From Pandoraea anhela (GTDB lineage Bacteria > Pseudomonadota > Gammaproteobacteria > Burkholderiales > Burkholderiaceae): 64,000 nucleotides of DNA. Both the position numbers and the translations under genes were made by a program. Each line of letters begins with the position of its first letter. Position 1 is the first letter of the stretch. This document shows, one piece after another, positions 35,662 to 45,043 of this stretch. The stretch covers positions 310,001 to 374,000 of the forward strand of contig NZ_CABPSB010000003.1 in assembly GCF_902459655.1 (NCBI RefSeq), in the 5' to 3' direction. Under the pieces are notes generated by a model that did no database searches, was not told where the DNA came from, and was given only the letters and a program-made list of their open reading frames with translations.

Positions 35662-36348
35662 TCAGTCGGCGATGGCCAGCGCCCGTGTGGCGTAGCGATG
35701 CCGGATCGTGCGGTCGAGGACCGGGTCGTGCAGTTCGATCTCGAACTGCTCGCCGCCGGCCACGCCGCCAATGGCAGCGAGTGTGCCACAGAACATGGCC
35801 GCGCCCGCCGGCAAGCCGTTCGGGCCGAGCCTTGCCATCAGTTCGTGTGGAGACAGCAGGCCGGCAACCGTGCCTTCCTGATAAAGACGCCGCTCGCCGT
35901 CGCTCGTCACCCAGGAGCGCAGTTCCAGGCGATCCCAATGCGCCGCCACATCGGCGAAGCGCCACGCCTCGCGCGCCACCGGTTTGGCGCAGACCTGCTT
36001 GGAGACGGTCACGCCATAGGCCTCGACTTCGCGGTCGGTGTGATCCGAGCCGATGCTCACCCATAAGTCGTCTCCCTGCTGCACCAGCACGCACTCCGCC
36101 TCGCCGCTGCTTGTCCGACCCACAACGTCGATGGCCTCGTCCTGTGAGAGCAACGCCGGGGCGAGACGGTAGAAGCAGGGCGTGCTCGACGGGCGGCGCA
36201 CGCCCAGTGCCGCCAGCTCGGCGATGTGGTGTTCGACCGCCTCCCGGTCGCGCCCGGCCCAACCGGCGACGATCAGCGTGTCGATGGCGACATCGAGGTT
36301 CAAAGGGGCGCCGTCACCGGACACCGTAAACGTCAAATGGGAACTCAT
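35662..36348 (-). CDS. DUF2848 family protein
   Basis: 228-residue protein matching DUF2848, recognised from the central blocks VSIGSDHTDREVEAYGVTVSKQVCAKPVA and the C-terminal GTLAAIGGVAGGEQFEIELHDPVLDRTI. The family has no assigned reaction that I know of; the SDHTDRE stretch is a candidate active site. Residues 1-35 form a beta-like start, and no export signal is present. It is the first gene of the DUF2848-GntR-amidase operon, which hints at a catabolic role for a carboxylate or amide. The start at ATG 36348 is supported by GGAG 8 nt upstream. Confidence 0.82.
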   Translation of the reverse strand: MSSHLTFTVSGDGAPLNLDVAIDTLIVAGWAGRDREAVEHHIAELAALGVRRPSSTPCFYRLAPALLSQDEAIDVVGRTSSGEAECVLVQQGDDLWVSIGSDHTDREVEAYGVTVSKQVCAKPVAREAWRFADVAAHWDRLELRSWVTSDGERRLYQEGTVAGLLSPHELMARLGPNGLPAGAAMFCGTLAAIGGVAGGEQFEIELHDPVLDRTIRHRYATRALAIAD

Positions 36349-36912
36349 ACGTCGACAACTCCTGAAAAGACCGACGTAGACAACACCGGCGGTCAGTGAA
36401 ATTCGATTGATATTTGTGTGATATTTCACAAGAACGCACGACAAAAATCAAGAAGGAAAATTTCTGACGATGTGGTGAAAAACGGGAATTTTTTATGAAA
36501 AGCCCCGTCAATCTTGGGTTGCGCGCGTGTCAGGGCATCGCGTATATTGGTTCGGCGCTAGTGGTTAGCCGAACGATCGGCCGGGTGTTGGGCCGATATG
36601 TCGTTCCGAGGGGCGATCCGGCGTCCTGCCCGAAGTCTTTCGCGGAATCCGTGGAATACACGGAATTCGTGGCGTACGAGGGCTGGGCAGGAGGAACGCC
36701 ATCGGGCGGTTCGGCAGCAGGCGGGTCCGGCGTCACCGGACTGACAAACGCAACGTCTATCAAGCCGGCAGGGCAAAACAGGCCGGCTCCCACCTTTATC
36801 AGGCATCACGTCTTGTGTTACCGCTGCGGCTTCCCGGAAGACGCGGCGTGTCACCGGCGTGGAGTCGAAAACATCAATATCGGCGCAAGGCGCCGCGGGG
36901 AGAACGTATCGG
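36349..36912. other. Spacer between DUF2848 and the antiporter gene
   Basis: 564 bp with no supported gene. It contains a palindrome at 36414-36431 and GGAATNC-type short repeats at 36643-36672 (GGAATCCGT, GGAATACAC, GGAATTCGT). The left part is clearly AT-rich, as expected for promoters. Confidence 0.6.
36414..36431. promoter_or_regulatory. Palindrome TTGTGTGATATTTCACAA, candidate operator
   Basis: An imperfect 18-bp dyad 66-83 bp upstream of the DUF2848 start. It fits TGTGA-N6-TCACA (the CRP/FNR-type pattern) with one mismatch and could equally be the GntR protein's site. Role inferred from position. Confidence 0.45.
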
Positions 36913-38697
36913 ATGCATCACGCCATCGACTTCATTCAGGATCTGGCCGTCATCATGCTGCTGGCGGGCATCGTGACGGTCATCTTCAACCGGTTCCGGC
37001 AACCGGTCGTGCTCGGCTATATCGTGGCGGGCGTGATCATCGGGCCTTACACGCCGCCGTTCGCTCTGATACATGACGAGAAGACCATTGGGATCCTTGC
37101 CGAACTCGGTGTCGTGTTCCTGATGTTCTCGCTGGGGCTCGAATTCAGTTTGCGCAAGCTCGCGCGCGTGGGCGTGACCGCCTTCGTCGCCGCGCTCACC
37201 GAAATCGTGCTGATGCTCTGGATTGGCTACGAGATTGGGCGTTTCTTCGGCTGGAAGGCGATGGATTCGATCTTCCTCGGCGCCATGCTCGCGGTCTCGT
37301 CGACGACCATCATCGTCAAGGCGCTCGATGAACTCGGCATGAAGCGGGAACGTTTCGCGCAACTGATTTTCGGCGTGCTGATCGTGGAGGACGTGCTGGC
37401 CATCGGCATGATCGCGTTGCTCTCGGGCATCGCCATCAGCGGTCAGGTCGATGCCGGCGAAGCCACCTTCACGCTGGGCAAGCTGCTGCTGTTCATGGTC
37501 GTGTCGCTGGTCGTGGGCATTCTGCTCGTACCGCGCATTCTTGCTTATGTGGCGAAGTTCAAGAGCGACGAGATGCTGCTGGTCGTCGTGCTCGGGCTGT
37601 GCTTCGGCTTCTGTCTGCTCGTGATTCAGATGGGCTACAGCGTGGCGCTCGGCGCGTTCCTGATCGGCGCGATCATGGCCGAAGCGCGCGAGTTGCATAC
37701 CATCGAGCGTCTGGTCGCGCCGCTGCGCGATATGTTCAGTGCGGTGTTCTTCGTGACCATCGGTCTGCTGCTCGACCCGAATGTACTCGTCACCTATGTG
37801 TGGCCGATTCTGCTCATTACGGTCGCGGTGGTGGTCGGCAAGATCGTCTCGTGCGGGCTGGGCTCGTACCTCTCTGGGCAGGACGGCCGCACGTCGATGC
37901 GCGTGGGCATGGGGCTGTCGCAGATCGGTGAATTCTCGTTCATCATCGCGTCGCTCGGGCTCTCGCTCAAAGTGACCAGCGACTTTCTCTATCCGATTGC
38001 GGTCGCCGTCTCGGTCATCACCACGTTGCTCACGCCGTATCTGATCAAGAGCGCCGATCCGGTGACGGGCTGGCTCGGGCGCGCGATGCCGGGGCGTCTG
38101 ACTTACGTGCTCGGGCAGTACACGCAGTGGCTGCAAAGCATCCAGTTGACGGGGGACAGCGCGGCCATCGTGAGCATCGTGCGTCGCATCGTCGTGAGTG
38201 TCGCGATCAATCTGGCGCTGGTCGTGACGATCTTCCTCGGCGGTGCATTCTTCTACCGGCGTCTTGCGGAGCTGATGAACCCGTGGGTGTCGGATCCGAG
38301 TCTGCAAAGCGCGGTGGTCTGGGGCGGGGCGCTGGTGCTGTCGCTGCCTTTCCTGATCGCGGTTTATCGCAAGCTCAAATCGCTGTCGTTGCTGCTGGTG
38401 GAGTTGTCTGTGCCGCCGAGCCTGACCGGGCGTTACACGTTCCAGGTCCGGCGTGTGGTCGCGGAGATCCTGCCGATCGCCGCCATGGTCGGGGTGATCC
38501 TGCTGGTGGCGGCGTTGTCGGCAAGTATCCTGCCGTCGACCGAAATGATCGCGCTGATCGTCGCGGGTACGCTGGTGCTGGCCGTCATCATGCGAAGCTG
38601 GTTCGTGCGCATGCACGCCAAGTTGCAGATCGCGCTCAAGGAAACGCTCGAACATCAGCCCGATGGCGAGCATGGCGGTCACGGGCCGTCGCACTGA
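36913..38697 (+). CDS. CPA2-family cation:proton antiporter (KefB/YbaL-like)
   Basis: 594-residue inner-membrane protein with about 12 helices of the Na+/H+ exchanger fold (residues 1-380: VLGYIVAGVIIGPYTPPF, LGVVFLMFSLGLEFSLRKL, AVSSTTIIVKALDELG, GVLIVEDVLAIGMIA) and three or four further hydrophobic segments in the C-terminal part. Unlike KefB/KefC there is no TrkA-N/RCK domain; the tail ends in a His/Gly-rich stretch. K+ or Na+ exchange is likely. ATG at 36913 is preceded by GGGGAG at 36897-36902. A terminator follows. Confidence 0.9.
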   Translation: MHHAIDFIQDLAVIMLLAGIVTVIFNRFRQPVVLGYIVAGVIIGPYTPPFALIHDEKTIGILAELGVVFLMFSLGLEFSLRKLARVGVTAFVAALTEIVLMLWIGYEIGRFFGWKAMDSIFLGAMLAVSSTTIIVKALDELGMKRERFAQLIFGVLIVEDVLAIGMIALLSGIAISGQVDAGEATFTLGKLLLFMVVSLVVGILLVPRILAYVAKFKSDEMLLVVVLGLCFGFCLLVIQMGYSVALGAFLIGAIMAEARELHTIERLVAPLRDMFSAVFFVTIGLLLDPNVLVTYVWPILLITVAVVVGKIVSCGLGSYLSGQDGRTSMRVGMGLSQIGEFSFIIASLGLSLKVTSDFLYPIAVAVSVITTLLTPYLIKSADPVTGWLGRAMPGRLTYVLGQYTQWLQSIQLTGDSAAIVSIVRRIVVSVAINLALVVTIFLGGAFFYRRLAELMNPWVSDPSLQSAVVWGGALVLSLPFLIAVYRKLKSLSLLLVELSVPPSLTGRYTFQVRRVVAEILPIAAMVGVILLVAALSASILPSTEMIALIVAGTLVLAVIMRSWFVRMHAKLQIALKETLEHQPDGEHGGHGPSH

Positions 38698-38753
38698 GGC
38701 GAGCCCGGAGCGTTGCAACGCATCGGGCGACGGATAGTCGTCGCGTCGTAAGC

Positions 38754-38787
38754 AGCCCGCCGGGGCATCCTCCGGCGGGCTTTTTTT
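38754..38787 (+). terminator. Antiporter gene terminator
   Basis: AGCCCGCCGG (38754-38763) pairs with CCGGCGGGCT (38772-38781), followed by seven T residues (38781-38787). Strong intrinsic terminator between convergent genes. Confidence 0.9.
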
Positions 38788-38809
38788 CGCTCGTTTGCCT
38801 GGGACAGGC

Positions 38810-39388
38810 TTACGCCTTTTTCGGCGGAAAGTCGAAGATCAGGCAGGTGGTCGTTGCGTGGGCGTACAGCGTGCCGTCCGGCCCGACGATGCGGCCTTCG
38901 GAAATACCGACCTGACGTCCCGCCTGAATGACCTTGCCTTCGGCCCGCACGAGCGGAATGTCGCAGGTGAGCGCGCGGACCATGTTCGTCTTGAGTTCGA
39001 GCGTGGTGTAGCTGCGCCCGGCGGGCAGGGTGGAGTGAATGGCGCAAGCGACGGCCGAGTCGAGCAGCGTGGCGAACCAGCCGCCGTGAATTGAGCCGAG
39101 CGGGTTGTAGTAAGGCAGCGCCGGGCGACCCTGGAAGACGGCGCGGCCATTCGCGATCTCGACGGCAATGAAGCCGAGCGTTTCGCTGATCGGCGGCATC
39201 GGCAGCTTGCCGTCAAACATGGCGTCGAAGATTTCCTGACCGGACAGGCCAATGACGTCCGACGGCGTGGCGACGCCGTAGCGGGCCGTGCCGTTGCGCG
39301 CGATGCGTTCGCGCACCGCCGCTTCGTCGGCTTCCCACTGTGCCAGTACGGCGGCGGCGTCCGGGCGGGTATCCACTTTCGTATTCAT
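38810..39388 (-). CDS. PaaI-type hotdog thioesterase
   Basis: 192-residue acyl-CoA thioesterase family protein. The hotdog core is at residues about 70-190, with the motif NPLGSIHGGWFATLLDSAVACAI (HGG is the family active-site loop). It continues with YTTLELKTNMVRAL and VGISEGRIVGPDGTLYAHATTTCLIF. The N-terminal 65 residues are an additional helical segment common in Burkholderiales members. The acyl substrate is unknown. Stand-alone gene. Confidence 0.9.
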   Translation of the reverse strand: MNTKVDTRPDAAAVLAQWEADEAAVRERIARNGTARYGVATPSDVIGLSGQEIFDAMFDGKLPMPPISETLGFIAVEIANGRAVFQGRPALPYYNPLGSIHGGWFATLLDSAVACAIHSTLPAGRSYTTLELKTNMVRALTCDIPLVRAEGKVIQAGRQVGISEGRIVGPDGTLYAHATTTCLIFDFPPKKA

Positions 39389-39707
39389 GACGTCTTCCTT
39401 GTGACTTTTATGATGCTAGGCAATCGTATCGTCTGGCAGATTATAGGAGTGACCGTGCTTGATTGCTCGTTTGGTGTTAGAGGGAAGCGTCGACGCTGGA
39501 GGAAGGGGCGGAGGAAGCCGAGCAAGCCGCAGGGCGTGGGGGCGTAGGCCGTGCATGGCGCGACCGATGCCGCAACGCCCCGGCATGCCGCAGGACGAGG
39601 CGGCGGCCGGGGAGCGTGCGGTGGTGATCGGTACCGGTATCGGTAAGGTCAACGGCAACGGCAACGGCAACGGCGGTCGGCGCCATTGCCGGTGGCGCAT
39701 CGGCGGC
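39389..39707. other. Spacer between ribB and the thioesterase gene
   Basis: 319 bp without a convincing gene. It contains a fourfold hexamer repeat AACGGC at 39651-39674 and GC-rich sequence just after the ribB stop. Confidence 0.6.
39651..39674 (+). repeat. Hexamer tandem repeat (AACGGC)x4
   Basis: Four exact AACGGC copies in the ribB downstream spacer. Such an array is prone to slippage. Confidence 0.85.
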
Positions 39708-40424
39708 TCAGGCCGCCTGAGCGTGGCTGAGGCGGTAGTTAGCCAACTCGTCGATGGTCAGGATCGGCAGGTCGTGCAGCTTGGCGAAGCGCTCGATATC
39801 GGCGCCGCGTGTCATCGTGCCGTCCGGATTCATCAGTTCGCACAGCACGGCGGCGGGCTTCAATCCGGCGAGAATCGCCAGATCGACGGAGCCTTCCGTG
39901 TGACCGCGACGCGTGAGCACGCCGCCCGGTTGCGCACGCAGCGGGAAGACGTGACCCGGGCGGGACAGGTCGGACGGTTGGGCGTCGTCGGCGATCGCGG
40001 CGCGGATCGTGGTCACTCGGTCTGCAGCCGAGACGCCGGTGCTTACGCCCTGACGCGCTTCGATCGTCACGGTAAACGCCGTGCCGTAACGGCTTTGGTT
40101 CTGCTCGACCATGGGCGGCAGATCGAGGCGGCGAAGCGTCTCGTCGGGCAGGCACAGGCAGACGATGCCGCTGCATTCGCGGATCAGCATGGCCATGGTG
40201 GCCGGCGTGATCTTCTCGGCGGCGACAATCAGGTCGGCTTCGTTCTCGCGGTCGAGATCGTCCATGAGAATGACGGGACGACCATCGCGCATGGCGTCGA
40301 GCGCGGTGGCCAGACGGACTTCGACCGGCGGCAGATCGACGAATGCCGGGTAGGCATGCAGATCGTCTGTCGATGGGCTGTCTTGCGTTGCAGCTTGGGT
40401 ATTGCGGGCGGTGCTGTTGGACAT
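39708..40424 (-). CDS. ribB: 3,4-dihydroxy-2-butanone-4-phosphate synthase
   Basis: 238-residue RibB, converting ribulose-5-phosphate to 3,4-dihydroxy-2-butanone-4-phosphate and formate for riboflavin synthesis. Signatures are [15 protein letters not shown] (metal-binding acidic loop, near residue 52), [34 protein letters not shown] and [12 protein letters not shown]. The GTP cyclohydrolase II domain is absent, so it is a monofunctional enzyme. ATG at 40424 has GGAG (complement of 40432-40435) upstream. An FMN riboswitch precedes it by about 100 nt, so synthesis should be repressed by FMN. Confidence 0.95.
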   Translation of the reverse strand: MSNSTARNTQAATQDSPSTDDLHAYPAFVDLPPVEVRLATALDAMRDGRPVILMDDLDRENEADLIVAAEKITPATMAMLIRECSGIVCLCLPDETLRRLDLPPMVEQNQSRYGTAFTVTIEARQGVSTGVSAADRVTTIRAAIADDAQPSDLSRPGHVFPLRAQPGGVLTRRGHTEGSVDLAILAGLKPAAVLCELMNPDGTMTRGADIERFAKLHDLPILTIDELANYRLSHAQAA

Positions 40425-40488
40425 GAAACGCTCCTCGCGTAAGTCAATTGGCGAAAAACGTTTTCGGGGCATGCGAACGGACGTGACC

Positions 40489-40505
40489 ATGGGACGGCAT
40501 CCCAT
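40489..40505 (-). promoter_or_regulatory. Leader hairpin between FMN aptamer and ribB
   Basis: ATGGGA (40489-40494) and TCCCAT (40500-40505) form a short perfect hairpin in the ribB leader between aptamer and start codon. It may belong to the expression platform; no clear terminator T tract directly follows it. Confidence 0.45.
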
Positions 40506-40525
40506 AGCACGCGGGTATCGACGCA

Positions 40526-40692
40526 TCTTCTCTCATCCGGACTATGACCGTCGGCTCTGGCTTCGCACCAGATCTGCTGACCCTGCCGATGTTGCGAAAG
40601 CAACGGTGGCAAGCGCTCGCGGGCTCATGACGGCGCAGCGATCTGCGCGACGTCACCTACCGCCGGTGGGGACTTTCACCCCGCCCTGAAGA
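40526..40692 (-). ncRNA. FMN riboswitch (RFN element)
   Basis: On the minus strand the conserved RFN blocks appear in order: GGGCGGGGTGAAAGTCCCC then ACCGGCGGT, AGCCCGCGAGCG, GGTCAGCAGATCTGGTG, AGCCAGAGCCGACGGT and AGTCCGGATGAGAGAAGA. Length (about 167 nt) and order match the class that binds FMN and represses riboflavin genes, here ribB. Confidence 0.97.
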
Positions 40693-40922
40693 CGTGTATT
40701 GCCGCACGGATGTCGCTGGCGGTGACTCATCGCGCGGCGTCATCACGTATTCGGCGAGACAGAGCGTAGCACAAGGTGTGGCGGGTCTGCAGGGAAGCCC
40801 GCGCCAGACGCGCGGGAAGGGAGAAGGGGTGCGCAGGGGAGCCGCGCGTGAGCGTGCCCCGGCTGTCGAGTCTGGCGCACGCCCCCGTACCGTCAGCGCC
40901 GGACGTGTGTCCGGACGTTTCT

Positions 40923-41123
40923 TCAGGCTTGCGTGCCCTTGACCGTGTAACCGGCTTCCGTGATGGCGGCGCTGACTTCGGCCGGCGACAGGTCGCTTTG
41001 CACGTCGACCCGACCGGCGCCCAGGTCCACGTTGACCTTGGCGTCGGCGTCCAGCTCGGTGATCGCACGGGTGACGGCCTTGACGCAATGACCGCAGCTC
41101 ATTCCTTCGACTTGCACTTGCAT
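40923..41123 (-). CDS. copZ: Copper chaperone, heavy-metal-associated domain
   Basis: 66-residue single HMA domain protein with the Cu(I)-binding GMSCGHC near the N-terminus (CxxC), alpha-beta ferredoxin-like fold and C-terminal GYTVKG. It carries cytosolic Cu(I) to CopA. ATG at 41123 is chosen, since it lies next to the domain start and has a GGAG upstream (complement of 41129-41132). It is divergent from copA and has its own CueR-type promoter at 41178-41208. Confidence 0.93.
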   Translation of the reverse strand: MQVQVEGMSCGHCVKAVTRAITELDADAKVNVDLGAGRVDVQSDLSPAEVSAAITEAGYTVKGTQA

Positions 41124-41177
41124 GATGCTCTCCTTGATAGCGTTTCGATGGCAGGGTGACACGGATGAATGAAACCG

Positions 41178-41208
41178 ATCATAGACCTTCCTACCGCGGC
41201 AAGCTCAA
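41178..41208 (-). promoter_or_regulatory. CueR-type promoter of copZ
   Basis: On the minus strand, TTGAGC (complement of 41203-41208) and TATGAT (complement of 41178-41183) are separated by 19 bp, the long spacer typical of MerR-family-controlled promoters. Between them, read on the plus strand, lies GACCTTCCT-N6-GGCAAG (41184-41202), nearly the same as in the copA promoter. Confidence 0.82.
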
Positions 41209-41355
41209 GCGCTTTTTCAGAGGAATCGCGCAAGGCGCTCGGACGTCACCCAAACCTGAACGGTGCCGATGGCGCTATCGTGAGGTATCGGCAGGGCGCC
41301 AGTATGGGGCGAATAGAGGGGACCCCGCGACGCGTGACAAGTTGCCGCACAGCGC

Positions 41356-41386
41356 TTGACCTTCCTGTCATGGCAAGGTCTATGCT
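41356..41386 (+). promoter_or_regulatory. CueR-type promoter of copA
   Basis: TTGACC (41356-41361) and TATGCT (41381-41386) with a 19-bp spacer. The dyad GACCTT (41358-41363)/AAGGTC (41375-41380) is the CueR operator pattern. Cu(I)-bound CueR would underwind the spacer and activate copA. Confidence 0.9.
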
Positions 41387-41423
41387 GTGACGCATGATGA
41401 CAGTCCTCGTGGGAGGCTCACAA

Positions 41424-43946
41424 ATGACTCAGAACTGGTCGGTCGGTATCGAAGGCATGACGTGCGCGTCGTGCGTGACACGCGTGGAGAAGGCGATACG
41501 GCGCGCCCCGGGCGTGGCGGGCGCCAATGTCAACCTGGCGACCGAAACGGCGGCGGTCGAGGCGGCAGCCGATGTCGCGCCTGCGGCGTTGCTGGGGGCT
41601 GTCGAGGCCGCGGTGGTCGACGCCGGGTATCAGGTCGCGGAGCAATCGTTCGAGCTTGCCATCGGCGGTATGACGTGTGCCTCGTGTGCGGGGCGCGTCG
41701 AGAAGGCCTTGCGCAATGTGCCCGGTGTCGTCGAAGCGAACGTGAATCTCGCGACCGAACGCGCTGCCGTACGCGGCGTGCGTGGCGCGGTGGACGTCGG
41801 CGTGCTGACGGCCGCCGTCGAGAAGGCGGGGTATGAGGCATCGCCCGTGACAGATCCTGCGCAGGCCGTCCAGACCGAAAGCGGCCCGGCATGGTGGCCG
41901 GTGGCCGTGGCGGCGGTGTTGTCGGTGCCGTTGTTGCTGCCCATGCTGGTCGAGCCGTTCGGGCTGCATCTCACCCTGCCGGCATGGGTGCAATGGTTGC
42001 TCGCCACGCCGGTGCAGTTTTGGCTGGGCGCGCGGTTCTACCGGGCCGGGTACAAGGCGGTGCGAGCGGGGAGCGGCAACATGGATTTGCTGGTGGCGCT
42101 GGGCACCTCGGCCGCATACGGTCTGAGTTTGTACGAATGGTGGCGTGCGCCGGGCGGCGGCATGCCGCATCTCTATTTCGAAGCGGCCGCCGTCATCGTC
42201 ACGCTCGTACTGTTGGGCAAGTGGCTCGAGGCGCGCGCGAAGCGGCGCACGGTCGAGGCGATTCGTGCGCTGGCGGCGTTACGTCCCGAGACGGCACGTG
42301 TGCTGCGCGATCCGCAGGGCGTGGCGAGCGAGGTCTCGGTGCCGCTCACTCAGGTGAAAGTCGGTGATTGGGTCGTGGTGCGCGCCGGTGAGCGGGTGCC
42401 GGTCGATGGGGTAATTCGCGAGGGCGCGAGTCAACTCGACGAGTCGTTGCTGACCGGTGAGCCGTTGCCGATCGACAAGGCTGGCGGCGACAAGGTGGTC
42501 GGCGGTTCGATCAACGGTTCGGGGACCTTGCGCGTGGAAACCACGGCGGTAGGTGCCGATACGGCACTTGCCCGCATCATCCGCATGGTCGAGGATGCGC
42601 AGGCGGGCAAGGCGCCCATTCAGCGCGCTGTCGACCGCGTGGCGGCGGTGTTCGTGCCGGTGGTCGTCCTGATCGCCATCGCGACGGTGATTGGCGGGTG
42701 GGCGATGGGGATCGGACTGGAGGCGTCGTTGCTCAACGCCGTCGCAGTGCTGGTGATCGCGTGCCCGTGCGCGCTGGGGCTTGCCACACCGGCCGCGATC
42801 ATGGTCGGTACGGGGGCGGCGGCGCGTCAGGGCATTCTCATCAAGGATGCCGAGGCGCTCGAACTCGCCCATCGCATTGACGTCGTGGCGTTCGACAAGA
42901 CGGGGACGCTGACGGAAGGCAAGCCGCGGCTGGTCGCGCATTTACCCGCTCACGGCACGAGTGCCGATACGTTGTTGCGGTGGGCCGCTGCGGTGCAGTC
43001 CGGCAGTTCTCACCCCTTGGCCAAGGCGGTCACGGTAGCCGCCGACGAGGCCGGACTCGCCTCGAAAGTACCGGTGGCGTCGGACATTGCGGCGTTGCCG
43101 GGGCGCGGCATGCGCGCAAGCATTCAGGAGGCATCGGTCGCCGGCGAGGCCGAGGGTCGCCATGCCCTCCAACTGGGCAACGCGCGGTTGCTCGACGAGC
43201 TAGGTGTCTCGCAAGGGGCACTGGCGCAAGACGCTGCGCGGCTGGCGGGTGAGGGACGCACGGTTTCGTGGCTGGTGGAGACCGGCGGGACAAACGTCGA
43301 TGGTTCGGTGGCTGGCCCGGCGACAGCGAGACTGCTCGGGTTGCTGGCATTCGGCGATACGGTCAAGGCCAGCGCGAAACCGGCGATCGACCGGCTGCAT
43401 GCGCTCGGCGTGCGATGTGTGATGGTGACGGGCGATAACGCCGGCAGTGCCAGGGCCGTCGCCGATGCACTGGGACTCGATGACGTGCATGCCGACGTAT
43501 TGCCTGAGCACAAGGCCGAGGTCATCGCGCAACTCAAGCGTGACGGCGCCGTCGTAGCGATGGTTGGCGACGGCATCAACGACGCCCCCGCGCTGGCGGC
43601 CGCCGATGTGGGTATCGCCATGGGGTCCGGGACGGACGTGGCGATGCAGACGGCCGGTATTACGCTGATGCGTGGCGACCCGCTGCGCGTGGCGGACGCC
43701 ATCGACGTCTCGCGCCGCACATGGTCGAAGATTCGTCAGAACCTGTTTTGGGCGTTCGCGTACAACGTGGTCGGCATTCCGCTGGCGGCGCTCGGACTGC
43801 TGAGCCCGGTGATTGCCGGGGCGGCCATGGCGCTGAGCAGCGTCAGCGTCGTGAGCAATGCGCTGTTGTTGCGCCGGTGGCGTCCGGCGTTGTCGCCGAT
43901 GGCCGCGGCAGCGACGGGTGTCGCCGAAGCTGAGCGGCAGGGCTGA
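41424..43946 (+). CDS. copA: Cu(I)-exporting P1B-type ATPase
   Basis: 840-residue copper pump of the inner membrane. It has two N-terminal HMA domains with CxxC at C14/C17 and C85/C88 (GMTCASC twice). The transmembrane metal-site CPC is at residues 447-449 ([12 protein letters not shown]) and the phosphorylated Asp is in DKTG (D491). Also visible are the TGE actuator motif ([11 protein letters not shown]), the HP motif (SSHPLA) and [13 protein letters not shown] at 41424 has GGGAGG at 41411-41416 upstream. It is driven by the CueR-type promoter. Confidence 0.97.
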   Translation: MTQNWSVGIEGMTCASCVTRVEKAIRRAPGVAGANVNLATETAAVEAAADVAPAALLGAVEAAVVDAGYQVAEQSFELAIGGMTCASCAGRVEKALRNVPGVVEANVNLATERAAVRGVRGAVDVGVLTAAVEKAGYEASPVTDPAQAVQTESGPAWWPVAVAAVLSVPLLLPMLVEPFGLHLTLPAWVQWLLATPVQFWLGARFYRAGYKAVRAGSGNMDLLVALGTSAAYGLSLYEWWRAPGGGMPHLYFEAAAVIVTLVLLGKWLEARAKRRTVEAIRALAALRPETARVLRDPQGVASEVSVPLTQVKVGDWVVVRAGERVPVDGVIREGASQLDESLLTGEPLPIDKAGGDKVVGGSINGSGTLRVETTAVGADTALARIIRMVEDAQAGKAPIQRAVDRVAAVFVPVVVLIAIATVIGGWAMGIGLEASLLNAVAVLVIACPCALGLATPAAIMVGTGAAARQGILIKDAEALELAHRIDVVAFDKTGTLTEGKPRLVAHLPAHGTSADTLLRWAAAVQSGSSHPLAKAVTVAADEAGLASKVPVASDIAALPGRGMRASIQEASVAGEAEGRHALQLGNARLLDELGVSQGALAQDAARLAGEGRTVSWLVETGGTNVDGSVAGPATARLLGLLAFGDTVKASAKPAIDRLHALGVRCVMVTGDNAGSARAVADALGLDDVHADVLPEHKAEVIAQLKRDGAVVAMVGDGINDAPALAAADVGIAMGSGTDVAMQTAGITLMRGDPLRVADAIDVSRRTWSKIRQNLFWAFAYNVVGIPLAALGLLSPVIAGAAMALSSVSVVSNALLLRRWRPALSPMAAAATGVAEAERQG

Positions 43947-44217
43947 CGTGCGCGAGCCGGGCTGAGGCGGGAGGGGGCTGTGTGGTGTGGCTGCGTGGTG
44001 TTGCTGTGTGGGGCGGCTGTGTGGTGCGGTGAAGCCCGTCACGCGGGCGTTTGCGGGCAGCCTGCCCGAGCATAAGGTGAACGGCGCATAATGAAACGAT
44101 CCGGGGCGACCCATCGACAGAGACCTGCCGGTACGTCGCCCGGCTTTTCACTTGTCTTGAAATTCGCCGAAAGCGGCACCATCTGGGTGCCATCGTCTGT
44201 CTTCCGGCAAGGAGTCG

Positions 44218-45036
44218 ATGCTGCCGAATATGAATAGTCTGCATATCGCGAGTTACAACATCCACAAGGGCTTTTCCGCGTTCAACCGACTGCGCGTTCA
44301 TGAGTTGCGTGCGGGGTTGGAGGGACTGGCGCCGGATCTCGTCTTCCTGCAGGAAGTGCAGGGCATGCACCAACGCCATGCGGTGCGTCACAGCAACTGG
44401 CCCGTTCAGCCGCAACACGAGTTTCTGGCTGGCGCCATGTGGCGCGATCACGCGTACGGCCGGAATGTCGTCTACGAGCATGGGCATCACGGTAACGCGA
44501 TTTTGAGTCGTTATCCGATCGTCAAATCGGACAATCACGACATCACGACCTATAGTTTTGAGAAACGCGGCATGCTTCATTGCGAGATTGCCGTGCCGGG
44601 GCTGACGCAGCCGTTGCATTGCCTGTGTGTGCACTTGTCGCTCGCCGGGCAGGGGCGGCGTCGCCAGTTCGACATGCTGACGGAGCGTGTGGCGGATGCC
44701 ATCCCTTCGGATGCCCCGTTGATCATCGCCGGCGACTTCAACGACTGGAGTAATCAGGCGGACCGTCTGCTCGCCGAGAAACTGGCGCTGACGGAAGTGT
44801 TTCAGAATAGCGCTGGTCGTCCGGCGCGCAGTTTTCCGAGCGGATTGCCGCTTTTACGACTTGACCGCATCTACGCACGCGGCTTTCATATCGAGGGGGC
44901 GCAAGTATTGCACGGGCGTCCCTGGTCACGGATCTCCGATCATGCGCCGATCAGTGCCCGACTCGTGCCGTCGGATGCCGGGAAAGCCTTGAACGGGTCC
45001 TCTCTCCCATCGTTCAACCCTCGTTCCCCCCAGTGA
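44218..45036 (+). CDS. Endonuclease/exonuclease/phosphatase family protein
   Basis: 272-residue EEP-fold protein (DNase I-like). Signatures are IASYNIHKGFSAFNRLR near the start, VFLQEVQG (metal Glu), HGNAILSRYPI, CVHLSLAGQGRRRQ, IIAGDFNDW (Asp/Asn) and the C-terminal RISDHAPISARL (catalytic DH). Related betaproteobacterial proteins are often encoded next to cardiolipin synthase; here it lies between copA and cueR. The substrate (nucleic acid or phospho-lipid/inositide) cannot be told. Starts at 44218 or 44230 are both possible; AAGGAG lies at 44209-44214. It ends 7 bp before cueR, so the two are probably co-transcribed. Confidence 0.88.
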   Translation: MLPNMNSLHIASYNIHKGFSAFNRLRVHELRAGLEGLAPDLVFLQEVQGMHQRHAVRHSNWPVQPQHEFLAGAMWRDHAYGRNVVYEHGHHGNAILSRYPIVKSDNHDITTYSFEKRGMLHCEIAVPGLTQPLHCLCVHLSLAGQGRRRQFDMLTERVADAIPSDAPLIIAGDFNDWSNQADRLLAEKLALTEVFQNSAGRPARSFPSGLPLLRLDRIYARGFHIEGAQVLHGRPWSRISDHAPISARLVPSDAGKALNGSSLPSFNPRSPQ

Positions 45037-45043
45037 GGTCGCC

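Noticed and set aside
36495-37076. A 193-codon frame at the start of the antiporter region
   Set aside because: It overlaps the antiporter start in another frame, and its second half is a shadow. No family similarity was noticed.
36874-38718. A 614-codon open frame antisense to the antiporter gene
   Set aside because: Its translation is Arg/His/Gln/Asp-rich with no hydrophobic core, the usual shadow of a high-GC membrane-protein gene on the opposite strand.
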